Source: Variovorax gossypii
Lineage (GTDB): Bacteria > Pseudomonadota > Gammaproteobacteria > Burkholderiales > Burkholderiaceae_C
Reading direction: 5' to 3'
NCBI RefSeq assembly: GCF_003965815.1
Contig: NZ_RXOE01000001.1
Coordinates: forward strand, 62,001 to 126,000
Length of the DNA stretch: 64,000 nucleotides
Numbering within the stretch: position 1 is the first letter of the stretch; each line of letters begins with the position of its first letter. Below the pieces are notes generated by a model. It was not told where the DNA came from, made no database searches, and saw only the letters and a list, made by a program, of their open reading frames with translations. Position numbers and translations under genes: made by a program. Shown here in pieces: positions 27,886-35,169 of this stretch.

Positions 27886-28110
27886 ATGAACAAGCGTTTC
27901 CGTTTCGCCCATAAGGCCGCTGCTGCCGTGGCTGCTGCTGGTGCCAGTGCTGCGGCGCTGGCTGCTGACCCGACCACTGCGCTGGAGGGCTTCCAGACGG
28001 CCTCGGCGGCCAGCAGTGGCTTCGGCCCGGGCATGTGGGGCCTCGCTGCGGCCACGGTCGGCATCTTGATCGGCGTGAAGTGGATCAAGCGCGGCCGCGG
28101 TGCTGCATAA
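27886..28110 (+). CDS. Inovirus major coat protein (gpVIII-like)
   Basis: The product is 74 aa from ATG 27886 with AGGAG seven bases upstream. A 26-residue signal peptide ends in AALA, leaving a mature protein of about 48 residues: an acidic amphipathic N-terminus (DPTTALEGF), a transmembrane helix (MWGLAAATVGILIGV) and a basic C-terminus (KWIKRGRG) that would face the DNA. This is the exact plan of filamentous phage major coat proteins. A strong hairpin follows. Confidence 0.88.
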   Translation: MNKRFRFAHKAAAAVAAAGASAAALAADPTTALEGFQTASAASSGFGPGMWGLAAATVGILIGVKWIKRGRGAA

Positions 28111-28127
28111 GCCTCGGGCTTTTTCTG

Positions 28128-28151
28128 CTGCGCACCCTTCGGGGTGTGCAG
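28128..28151 (+). terminator. Hairpin after the major coat gene
   Basis: CTGCGCACCC and GGGTGTGCAG pair around a TTCG tetraloop. No T run follows, so it may partly terminate or stabilise the abundant coat mRNA, as expected after gene VIII. Confidence 0.55.
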
Positions 28152-28172
28152 TGGTAAACGTCTGGAGCCACC

Positions 28173-28319
28173 ATGGAACGCCTCGCGCTCGCCTTCTTGA
28201 TCTTGGGACTCGTCGGCTGTGTGGCCGGTCGCGCTTCCCGTATGCCTCCCGATTTCAATGAATCCGTGGCTGAGCGTGTCAGCCGCTGCGGTTCACTCAT
28301 CGGGGGGTGTGGTCGATGA
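28173..28319 (+). CDS. Small phage lipoprotein-like protein
   Basis: This is a 48-aa protein with a TCTGGAG site upstream. Residues 4-16 are hydrophobic and end in LVGC, a lipobox-like sequence, followed by a short tail with two more cysteines. It overlaps the adsorption-protein gene by ATGA. It may be a virion or superinfection-exclusion factor; the function is unknown. Confidence 0.5.
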   Translation: MERLALAFLILGLVGCVAGRASRMPPDFNESVAERVSRCGSLIGGCGR

Positions 28320-29734
28320 GCAGTCTCTTCCGTTCGTTCTGCGCTGCTGTGCTGCTGCTGTGTGTGGCGACGTGGGCGAGTGCGTTGGTGCCGAAGGCGC
28401 CACAGTATGAGGGCACCTGGGGGTGGGGTGGTCCTGGTACTAGTGCTTCTGGTAGTAGCTCTTCTGAGGTGTGCGCTGCGTTGACACCGGCTTTCATTAC
28501 CCAGTACACGGCGCCCGGTGTGACTGGTTTTGCGGTTGTTGTGGGACAGGAGCCAACGCCCACTGTCACGGGTTACTGCCAGGGGTCTTATGTGCATCCG
28601 GATGGCGGTACGCGCTACCCGGCTCGCGCTAACTTGTATTTGACGCCGGGCGACTCGTGCCCTGCGAACAGTGACCCGTCTGGCGCTCAGTGCCAGTGCC
28701 GGGCTGGGTACGACGAAAGTAACGGTCAGTGTGTTCCTCACACGAACCAGTGCGCGTCGAAGACAGGGCAGGTGGGCATTTTGAATTGGACTGAGGGCTA
28801 TACGCGGACTCCGGATGAGGGTGATCGTCAGGCAGTGGGCCCTGTCATGTCGCCTCCGTCGAGTGGTGAGGTTTGTGATAGTGGTTGCGCTGTGTCGTTG
28901 CAGACCAGTGGTCCCGGCGTGCAGCCTTATGTCAGTCAGCAGCCTACGGCCAATGGGCTGTATCGGCGCTCTATCGATTTCCCCAGCCTCGGCCTTGGTA
29001 GGGAGTGCACCATGGGTGCCGCTGATGCTGGTGCGAAGAAGGATGCACCTCCGCCGGATTGCCCTGGCTCTGTCGGTGATCTTGGGAACGGTAAGCCGGT
29101 GTGTGTTGGTACTGCTGCGAAGCCGATCACGCCGACGCCTTTGGGCGCGGCTCCTGGTGCGACTCCAATCGCGGGTAATCCTGCTGCGGGAGCCAAGCCG
29201 CCGTCTGGTGAAGGCTCTGGCACTGGTAGCGCTGGCCGTACCCCAGGAACGGGCAGTGGCACGGCTTCTGGCGGTGGCTCTGCTGCTGGTGTGGGCGGTA
29301 AGGGGGGTGGTGCTGGTGGTACGGCTGCTGGTGTTGGCAGCGGTGGGTCTGGTACGGGTGATGAGCCGCACAAGCCTTGTGGTGGTCCCGGCGAGCCAAC
29401 TTGCAACGTGAAGGTCGATGAGACTGGCACGCCTGCTGCCGCCGGTACCAGTTTCGATTCTGCGAAGGCCAAGATGGACGAGACCAAGGGTAAGAATGAT
29501 GAGCAGCTGCAAAAGGCTTCAGGTACGGCCGACAAGGGCTTCTTGGAGCCTGCTCGTTCTATGTTCTGGGCCCCGCCTATCGCTGCCTGTGAGCCCATGG
29601 CGCTTCCGACTCAGATGCAAGGCTTGACCGTCGATGCTTGTGGTGTTGTCGATGGCGGTCGGAACATCATGGGTTTTCTGTGGGCCGCTGGTGGTCTATT
29701 CCTGTGCCTCGGCATGATCAAGAGGAGCATCTGA
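28316..29734 (+). CDS. Inovirus adsorption protein (gpIII / TspB-like)
   Basis: The product is 472 aa from the ATG overlapping the previous stop. A signal peptide (cleavage near ASA at residue 24) is followed by a cysteine-rich receptor-binding region to about residue 270. A long Gly/Ser/Thr/Ala linker spans about residues 295-345. A conserved C-terminal domain ends in one transmembrane helix and a short basic tail (MIKRSI). This is the modular plan of gpIII: receptor binding, flexible linker, membrane anchor. The usual receptor is a type IV pilus. Codon choice is less GC-rich than in the host genes. Confidence 0.85.
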   Translation: MSSLFRSFCAAVLLLCVATWASALVPKAPQYEGTWGWGGPGTSASGSSSSEVCAALTPAFITQYTAPGVTGFAVVVGQEPTPTVTGYCQGSYVHPDGGTRYPARANLYLTPGDSCPANSDPSGAQCQCRAGYDESNGQCVPHTNQCASKTGQVGILNWTEGYTRTPDEGDRQAVGPVMSPPSSGEVCDSGCAVSLQTSGPGVQPYVSQQPTANGLYRRSIDFPSLGLGRECTMGAADAGAKKDAPPPDCPGSVGDLGNGKPVCVGTAAKPITPTPLGAAPGATPIAGNPAAGAKPPSGEGSGTGSAGRTPGTGSGTASGGGSAAGVGGKGGGAGGTAAGVGSGGSGTGDEPHKPCGGPGEPTCNVKVDETGTPAAAGTSFDSAKAKMDETKGKNDEQLQKASGTADKGFLEPARSMFWAPPIAACEPMALPTQMQGLTVDACGVVDGGRNIMGFLWAAGGLFLCLGMIKRSI

Positions 29735-30087
29735 TGCCATTGCTCGCTGCATTCATTGGTTCGCTGGCCAGCGGGTTGGCGACTCTCCTGGCCACTCAGA
29801 TGGCCTACACCACCGCGTTGAAGATCGCGGCCTATGCGACGTGGATCACTGTCGCTACCGTCTTCTTCGCATCGGTCTTCGTGTGCTGCTCATCGCTTTA
29901 CTCGATGATGGCGTCTGCTGTTGGCTCGGGTGGTGGGACCGGGAACTGGGTGCGCATGTTCTGGGTCGGCATGGGCATGTTCATTCCTGGCAACGCGAGT
30001 GCTGTCATCGCTTGTGTCGCATCGGTCTGGATCGGCACTTCGATCTGGAAGATTCAGCGGGTTGGCATTGAAAGCTTCTCGAAATGA
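29734..30087 (+). CDS. Inovirus minor coat protein gpVI-like (DUF2523-like)
   Basis: The product is 117 aa starting within the TGATG overlap with the adsorption gene. Three hydrophobic segments (about residues 4-20, 30-55 and 80-104) indicate a polytopic membrane protein, as in gpVI and the DUF2523 proteins that follow the adsorption gene in beta- and gammaproteobacterial inoviruses. gpVI partners gpIII at the virion end that is released last. Confidence 0.78.
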   Translation: MPLLAAFIGSLASGLATLLATQMAYTTALKIAAYATWITVATVFFASVFVCCSSLYSMMASAVGSGGGTGNWVRMFWVGMGMFIPGNASAVIACVASVWIGTSIWKIQRVGIESFSK

Positions 30088-30272
30088 TGGCGTCTGTTGT
30101 GTGCTCCGTGCTGGCGGTCCTGTCGTTGTTCGCTGGCTTTAGCGTTGAGGTCTGCCGTGATCTTCGGGAGCTTGCGCTGCATGGCTATGTGCGTCGGCGT
30201 GGCGGTGGCTACTTTCTCGCTGGCCAGTGTGCTTTTCTTGGTTTCGTTTTGCTCGGTGGCGTGCTTTCGTAG
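30084..30272 (+). CDS. Small phage membrane protein between gpVI and Zot
   Basis: This 62-aa frame starts at the ATG overlapping the gpVI stop. It has two hydrophobic stretches (residues 3-20 and 44-62) around a charged middle. It ends 28 bases before the Zot gene. Because that Zot lacks an obvious membrane anchor, this protein could provide one. This is inference from position. Confidence 0.45.
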   Translation: MMASVVCSVLAVLSLFAGFSVEVCRDLRELALHGYVRRRGGGYFLAGQCAFLGFVLLGGVLS

Positions 30273-30300
30273 CTTCGCGCCGGCTTCGATGGGGGGCCTC

Positions 30301-31206
30301 ATGACTGACTACGCATTGACGGGCAAGAAGGGGACCGGCAAAAGCAAGAATGCCGTGCGTCTCATCCGTGATCGCTACTTGATCAACAAACGTCGGGTTG
30401 CGACGAACCTCGATATCGACTTATTGAAGATGTTTGGTCCGCACTCGAAGTTCACCTACGTGCGTGTGCCCGACAAGCCCTCTGCGTTCGATTTGCTGGC
30501 CGCTGGCCACGGAAACCCGGATACCTACGATGAGGACGAAAACGGCGGCATGTTTCTCGATGAGCTAGGCACGTGGCTTAATACGCGCACCTATGCCGAC
30601 AAGGGGAGGGCGGATGTTCTCGACTACTTTGCTCACGGGCGGAAGCACGGTTGGGACAACTGGTACATCATGCAAAACGTCGCGCAGATCGATAAGCAGG
30701 TGCGCGAGTCCTTCATAGAACAGACCGTGCGCCACACCCGATTCGATAAGGTGCGCATCCCGTTTATTGGTGGCCTGCTCGGCGCGCTGTTCGGGCCGAA
30801 GGCTGGTTTCCTTCCGAAGTTCCACATGGCCGTCTACCGCATGGGCACGAACCCGCAGGATCTCGTGGCGAACCGCGCGACGTTCATCGGCAAGGATCTG
30901 GAGAAGTGCTACGACACGCGGCAGGTCTTCCTGATCGACTACCCCCACGGCACGCACTCCGTCCTTTCGCCCTGGCACACGCATGGGCGGTTTCTTCCGG
31001 CTGCGGAGAAGACCAAGCTGCAGCGTCTGGTCGAGTGGCTGAGGGCCTTCGTGCGTGTGCAGCCTCTACCTGCGCCTGCTCGTGCGATCGCGCGGACCCG
31101 GCCTGATGACGGCTGGTCTCGGGTTGCATATCTCTGCCGCTCCCTCCCTCCGAATCAAGCTCTTTGGGTGATGGCGAGGTATGCGCGGGCAAGCGGCGTG
31201 CGGTAG
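30301..31206 (+). CDS. Zot-family assembly ATPase (gpI)
   Basis: The product is 301 aa from ATG 30301. The Walker A motif GKKGTGKS is at residues 8-15 and the Walker B motif GGMFLDELG near residues 82-90. It should power virion extrusion at the inner membrane. Typical gpI/Zot proteins have a transmembrane helix after the ATPase domain. Here the C-terminal third is basic and I see no clear helix, so it may act as a peripheral protein. An open frame extends upstream but only as read-through of the preceding gene. Confidence 0.88.
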   Translation: MTDYALTGKKGTGKSKNAVRLIRDRYLINKRRVATNLDIDLLKMFGPHSKFTYVRVPDKPSAFDLLAAGHGNPDTYDEDENGGMFLDELGTWLNTRTYADKGRADVLDYFAHGRKHGWDNWYIMQNVAQIDKQVRESFIEQTVRHTRFDKVRIPFIGGLLGALFGPKAGFLPKFHMAVYRMGTNPQDLVANRATFIGKDLEKCYDTRQVFLIDYPHGTHSVLSPWHTHGRFLPAAEKTKLQRLVEWLRAFVRVQPLPAPARAIARTRPDDGWSRVAYLCRSLPPNQALWVMARYARASGVR

Positions 31207-31227
31207 GCCTGCGCTAGCGGGCCGGAC

Positions 31228-31338
31228 GCGCGGCGCGCAGCGCCGCGCTAGATTTATCCCATAAACACATTGGTACATCGGCGAATTTGAAGCCGCAAAA
31301 AGTGAGGCCCGCGACTGTCGGCAAACAGTCCGGGCCTC
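31228..31338. other. Hairpin pair upstream of rep, candidate origin or control site
   Basis: Two perfect stems lie in the 157-base spacer. One is GCGCGGCGC/GCGCCGCGC with loop gca (31228-31248). The other is GAGGCCCG..ACTGT/ACAGT..CGGGCCTC with loop cggcaa (31304-31338), ending 25 bases before the rep start codon. Rolling-circle origins often sit beside rep with such hairpins. The nick site cannot be fixed by eye. Confidence 0.5.
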
Positions 31339-31363
31339 GTGACCACCACTAGGAGTAGTAGCG

Positions 31364-32308
31364 ATGGCGATCATGATTCTCGACCACTTCGGGAAGTCGG
31401 TAAAGACTGTGGACTTTCTCTCTGGCCGCGCGCAGGGCGTGAAGGCCTTTCAGGTGCAGCGCACGGGCGCTTTCAAGGTCAAGGGCCACGATTTGGGGAA
31501 TGGCCATCTGGAGGTGTCCTTTCGCCGTGGCGATGTGGCCAAGGAACTCGATTGGGATCGGGTGATGATCCTTGACCATCTCGAGCTGATGGATCGGTGG
31601 CGCGAGGAGTGCGAAGAGGAGCGTAGGCAACGGTCCCTCAAGGTGGCCGCCAACCGTGCCAAAACGCGCGTTAGACAGCGTTGCAAGGCTATGGGGGCGG
31701 ATACCCTGCTGACCCTCACGTACAAGGCCAATGAGACTGACTTACAGCGCTGCAAAGCAGACCTCAAGGAGTTCAATCGTCGCATGTTGCGTGTGCTTCC
31801 GGAGTTCTGTTTCATCGCGGCATTCGAGCATCAGGATCGTGGTGCGTTGCACATCCACATGGCTACCCGTCGAATTCCTCGCGAGATCAAGCGCACTAGC
31901 TCAACGGGGCAGGCCTACTCCGTCAATAGCTACAACCTGATCCGTGCTGTTTGGCGGTCCGTCACCAAGGAACGCCAAGGCAACATCGATGTGCAGCGCA
32001 CCAAGCGCAATTCGACGCGCTCGCCTGCGCGCATTGCCACCTATATCGCGGGCTACATCATCAAAGAGTTCGCGGAGGGGGAGAAGTGGTCTAACCGGTG
32101 GACTCAATACGGTAAGTGCGACGTGCCTGCTCCCGTCGACCTTGGCACGGTGGATACGGCTCTTGAAGGCCTTAAGACTGCTATGGCCTGTTTGTGCGCG
32201 AAGCATGAGCTCGTAGACCTCGTGTTTTCGAAGTGGGGTGACTGGGGCTATGTCTCTGCTGAGAGTCCGTCTAAGTCTTCTCGGGGGCGGCGCGTGTCAG
32301 CGTGTTGA
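31364..32308 (+). CDS. Rolling-circle replication initiator (HUH Rep, gpII-like)
   Basis: This 314-aa protein has an AGGAG site upstream. The HUH metal motif is in GALHIHMA near residue 165, preceded by a motif-1-like LLTLTYKAN near residue 125. The tyrosine/lysine motif IATYIAGYIIKEF near residue 230 offers the catalytic tyrosine. Such enzymes nick the plus-strand origin and start rolling-circle replication of inoviruses. The N-terminal 100 residues are charged and phage-specific. Confidence 0.85.
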   Translation: MAIMILDHFGKSVKTVDFLSGRAQGVKAFQVQRTGAFKVKGHDLGNGHLEVSFRRGDVAKELDWDRVMILDHLELMDRWREECEEERRQRSLKVAANRAKTRVRQRCKAMGADTLLTLTYKANETDLQRCKADLKEFNRRMLRVLPEFCFIAAFEHQDRGALHIHMATRRIPREIKRTSSTGQAYSVNSYNLIRAVWRSVTKERQGNIDVQRTKRNSTRSPARIATYIAGYIIKEFAEGEKWSNRWTQYGKCDVPAPVDLGTVDTALEGLKTAMACLCAKHELVDLVFSKWGDWGYVSAESPSKSSRGRRVSAC

Positions 32309-32369
32309 CTGGCATTGTTGAGGGGCCAAATGCATCACGCCTTTGGGCGTCTTACATTTGGAGGATTAG

Positions 32370-32960
32370 ATGCTCGTAGGTTATGCGCGCGTGTCCACGC
32401 GCGAACAAGAAACACATCTTCAGGCGGACGCGCTTAACAAGGCTGGTTGTGACGTGATCTTTCACGAGAAGGCCAGTGGTGCTTCTCAGAGGGGGCGGCC
32501 AGAGTTAGCGCGCTGTCTGTCGTCGTTGAAACGCGGTGATGTGTTGGTCGTCTACAAGATTGATCGCATCGCGCGAAGTCTTTTTGACCTGCTCGATATC
32601 TTGCGTCGGCTGGAGCGTGTGGGGGCGACGATAAAGAGTGTCACTGAGCCGCTCGATACGACGAACAGTATGGGGGTGTTCGTTGTGCAGATACTGGGTG
32701 CTGTTGCCCAGTTGGAGCGCTCGATGATCCGGGAGCGGTCGATGGCGGGGCAGTTGGCTGCGCGGGAGCGTGGTAGGGAGCCTGGTCGGGGGCGGAATCT
32801 GGAGCCTGATGTTGAGGCTAAGGTGGTTGCTCAGTATCGTGAAGGTGGTGTGACGTATCGCGAGCTAGCTCAGGCACATGGCGTATCGCCTTCGGTTGTT
32901 AAGCGGGCTGTTTACCGTGTGACGAAGGGCGCGGACTACTGGAAGAAGCGTAACGACTAG
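32370..32960 (+). CDS. Small serine recombinase (resolvase/invertase type)
   Basis: This 196-aa protein starts after GGAGG. The N-terminal catalytic domain has the nucleophile serine in YARVSTREQ (residue 9), the YKIDRIARS motif near residue 70 and the long E-helix (LERSMIRERSMAGQ). A helix-turn-helix ends the protein (TYRELAQAHGVSPSVVKRAV). It lies beside attR and is the only recombinase in the prophage, so it should catalyse integration and excision. From memory, Ralstonia RSM phages likewise use a resolvase-type enzyme at a tRNA-Ser gene. Its stop lies 12 bases before attR. Confidence 0.9.
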   Translation: MLVGYARVSTREQETHLQADALNKAGCDVIFHEKASGASQRGRPELARCLSSLKRGDVLVVYKIDRIARSLFDLLDILRRLERVGATIKSVTEPLDTTNSMGVFVVQILGAVAQLERSMIRERSMAGQLAARERGREPGRGRNLEPDVEAKVVAQYREGGVTYRELAQAHGVSPSVVKRAVYRVTKGADYWKKRND

Positions 32961-32971
32961 GGTCGAAAACA

Positions 32972-32997
32972 TCCGGTTCCGCCAAGTTGATGAAGCC
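32972..32997 (+). other. attR of the inovirus prophage
   Basis: This is an exact copy of the 26-bp attL core. It contains only the last bases of the tRNA (CCGGTTCC, GCCA) and is not a tRNA gene. A short stretch just left of it (GGTCGAAAAC) resembles the T-arm text GTTCGAATCC, so attP similarity to the tRNA may extend beyond the exact core. Confidence 0.93.
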
Positions 32998-33030
32998 CCG
33001 TCGATCGTTTGATCGACGGGGCTTTTTCTT
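32993..33030 (+). terminator. Original host terminator of lysC/tRNA-Ser
   Basis: AAGCCCCGTCGATC-gttt-GATCGACGGGGCTT is a perfect stem followed by TTTC and more T. It begins inside attR, so before integration it directly followed the tRNA. Confidence 0.9.
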
Positions 33031-33059
33031 TTGCCCTCTGACAGATCGGGTCGCCCAGC

Positions 33060-33275
33060 CTAGCGCTTGCCCGAAGCCTGGGCCTTGCGCATCTCGGTGG
33101 TCGTGACGCCCGCGAAGCCCCAGTTGTCGGTGTCGATCTCCTCGATGGTGATGTGGGTCCACTCCGGCGGCTTGTGCAGTACGCGCTCCAGCGTCTCGGT
33201 GACTTCCTTGATCACCTGGGCCTTCTGCTCGGCGGTGTTGCCCTCGCGGGTGATGCGGATGCTGACGAATGGCAT
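33060..33275 (-). CDS. 4-oxalocrotonate tautomerase family protein
   Basis: This 71-aa protein starts MPFVSIRI, leaving the catalytic N-terminal proline after methionine removal. Length and the EEIDTDNWGFAG segment fit small tautomerases that ketonise enols. Its natural substrate is unknown. It lies 48 bases downstream of an SDR gene on the same strand and probably shares its transcript. Confidence 0.88.
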   Translation of the reverse strand: MPFVSIRITREGNTAEQKAQVIKEVTETLERVLHKPPEWTHITIEEIDTDNWGFAGVTTTEMRKAQASGKR

Positions 33276-33323
33276 GGTGTCTTTCTCCTTTTTGACGTGC
33301 GGATGAAGGATGAAAAAAGCGCC

Positions 33324-34061
33324 TCAGCGGCCCGCGCTGAAGCCGCCGTCGACCGGAAGCACGGTGCCGGTCACGAAGTCCGCGTCGACCAGGTAGAGCA
33401 CCGCGTCCGCGATCTCGCCCACGCTCGCGATGCGATTGAGTGGCGCCAGCTTGGCCAGGAAGTCGTGCGACTGCGGCGCATGCATCGGCGTATCGACCAG
33501 GCCCGGCGCGACGGCGTTGACGGTGATGCCGTGCGGTGCCAGCTCGAGCGCCAGCGCGCGCGTGGCATCGTTGACGCCGCCCTTCAGCGCGACCGCCAGC
33601 AGCGCCGGCACGCCGCTGTGCGGCTGCATCGCCAGCGCGGCCGTGATGTTGACGATCTTGCCCCGCTTGCGCCCGATCATGTGGCGGGCCGCCTCCTGCG
33701 ACGCGTACAGCACACCCTTCAGGTTGGTGGCGATCTGTTCCTCGATCTGTTCGGGCGTGAACTGCACGAAGGGCTGCGCGGCAAAGATGCCGGCGTTGTT
33801 CACCAGCACGTCCACCTTGCCGAAGCGGGCGATGGCTTGCTCGAAGACATTCTTCGCGGATTCGGGCTGGCCGGCATCACCCGCGACGGCGAGGAAGCGC
33901 TCTCCCGCATCGAGCGTGCGGGCCGCGGCCTGCAGGCGATCGGCGGAGCGGCCGGTGCCGACCACGTTGTAGCCCCGCTTCAGGAAGGCATCGGCCAAGC
34001 CCAGGCCGATGCCGCTGCTGGCGCCGGTGATGACGACGGTGTTCTGTTCAGACTTGCTCAT
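33324..34061 (-). CDS. Divergent short-chain dehydrogenase/reductase
   Basis: This 245-aa Rossmann protein has TGASSGIG near residue 12 and NNAG near residue 87, so it should bind NAD(P). The active-site region is unusual. Counting back from the conserved lysine in VALKGG, the catalytic tyrosine position holds alanine and the serine position holds leucine (NITAALAM context). The family usually has the Ser-Tyr-Lys triad, so this member may be catalytically altered; some SDR subfamilies share this loss. It is divergent from a LysR regulator, which probably controls it and the tautomerase. Confidence 0.8.
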   Translation of the reverse strand: MSKSEQNTVVITGASSGIGLGLADAFLKRGYNVVGTGRSADRLQAAARTLDAGERFLAVAGDAGQPESAKNVFEQAIARFGKVDVLVNNAGIFAAQPFVQFTPEQIEEQIATNLKGVLYASQEAARHMIGRKRGKIVNITAALAMQPHSGVPALLAVALKGGVNDATRALALELAPHGITVNAVAPGLVDTPMHAPQSHDFLAKLAPLNRIASVGEIADAVLYLVDADFVTGTVLPVDGGFSAGR

Positions 34062-34177
34062 GGAGTACCTCGGATGAGTTGGGTTTCAGGGAGGCCGGCG
34101 GCTTTTTTCTGTGCGCCCACCGGTTGAGTGGGACTTTATTGACAACCTCAGGCGCAAAAAATAGGCTCCAGGGCACT

Positions 34178-34189
34178 TGTATTGATACA
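34178..34189. promoter_or_regulatory. Possible LysR-type binding site
   Basis: The 12-bp palindrome TGTAT-tg-ATACA lies in the divergent SDR/LysR spacer just ahead of the lysR start codon. The T-N-A dyad form and position fit LysR autoregulatory sites. Function is inferred. Confidence 0.4.
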
Positions 34190-34196
34190 TGGCGTA

Positions 34197-35129
34197 ATGA
34201 ATATGCATCGGCAATTCGACGACGTGCTGCTGGGCAGCATCGAACTGTTCTGCCTCGCCGCGGAGTCGGGCAACTTCACCGCGGCAGCCAGCATCGCGGG
34301 CGTCACGCCCGCGGCGGTCAGCCGGTCGGTCTCGCGCCTCGAAAAGCGCCTGGGCGTGCGCCTGTTCGTGCGCTCCACGCGCAGCAGTCGCCTTACCGAG
34401 GCAGGCCGGGAGTACTTCGAGCAATGCCGTGCCGCGCTCCAGCAACTGGTCGAGGCGGAGCGCAAGGTCACCGGCGAACAGGTGCAGCCCAGCGGCACCA
34501 TCCGCATCAGCGCACCCACCACCTACGGGCACCACCGCCTGCTGCCGCTGCTGCCCGCGTTTCGCGCGCAGTACCCGCTGATCCGCGTGGAGGTGCACGT
34601 CAGCAACCGCAATGTCGACTTTCGCGAAGAGAACTTCGACGTCGCGATCCGCCTGCGGGCTCAGCCCGATTCGACGATGGTGGCCCGGCACCTCGAAGAC
34701 GCCGAACTGGTCGTCGTCGCCAGCCCCGGCTACCTTCAGCGCGCGGGCGGGCCCGCCACGCTCGTGGACCTGGCGCAGCACGAGTGCATCCAGTTCGACC
34801 TGCCCAGCAGCGGCAGGCAGATCGCGTGGCTGTTCATGGAAGACGGCCGCGAGAAGGAAGTCTTCTCCACGGGCCACTACAACTGCGCGGAGGACGTGCT
34901 CGCCGGCGTGACCCTGGCCAAGGCCGGAGCGGGGCTCTTCCAGGCCTATCGCTTCACGGTCGAGAAGGAGCTGGCCAATGGCGAACTGGTCGAGGTGCTG
35001 CAGCCCTTCGGCGGGCGTTCACGTCCCGTCAGCCTGATGTACCCGCACGGCCGCCTGCTGCCATCGCGCGTGCGGGCATTCATCGACTTCCTGGCGGAGC
35101 GCGGGCAGGGCGAGAAACACCCGTCCTGA
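34197..35129 (+). CDS. LysR-family transcriptional regulator
   Basis: The product is 310 aa from ATG 34197; a second ATG six bases on is equally possible. The N-terminal winged HTH (FTAAASIAGVTPAAVSRSVSRLEKRL at about residues 24-50, then RSTRSSRLTEAG) is followed by a periplasmic-binding-like effector domain. It is divergent from the SDR-tautomerase pair. The C-terminus converges with ileS across 40 bases. Confidence 0.9.
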   Translation: MNMHRQFDDVLLGSIELFCLAAESGNFTAAASIAGVTPAAVSRSVSRLEKRLGVRLFVRSTRSSRLTEAGREYFEQCRAALQQLVEAERKVTGEQVQPSGTIRISAPTTYGHHRLLPLLPAFRAQYPLIRVEVHVSNRNVDFREENFDVAIRLRAQPDSTMVARHLEDAELVVVASPGYLQRAGGPATLVDLAQHECIQFDLPSSGRQIAWLFMEDGREKEVFSTGHYNCAEDVLAGVTLAKAGAGLFQAYRFTVEKELANGELVEVLQPFGGRSRPVSLMYPHGRLLPSRVRAFIDFLAERGQGEKHPS

Positions 35130-35169
35130 GCAAAGCATCGGCTTGCGCGCCAGCCTTGCCCGGCCCGCC

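Larger units (their letters stand above)
25822..32997 (+). mobile_element. Complete inovirus prophage, RSM-like
   Basis: A 7150-bp unit bounded by a 26-bp direct repeat is inserted at the 3' end of tRNA-Ser(GCT). It carries, in order: repressor (minus strand), early gene, ssDNA-binding candidate, four tiny membrane proteins, structured spacer, coat, adsorption protein, gpVI, Zot, Rep and serine recombinase. No secretin (gpIV) gene is present. All core functions look open, so the element may be able to produce particles. Codon use is visibly less GC3-rich than in the flanks. Confidence 0.93.

Noticed and set aside
30301-31206. Zot as a secreted toxin
   Set aside because: The name is historical. 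Walker motifs and gene order show an inovirus assembly ATPase, and no toxin domain is visible.
32972-33000. Second tRNA-Ser at the right end of the prophage
   Set aside because: Only the last acceptor bases and GCCA are present; it is the attR core.
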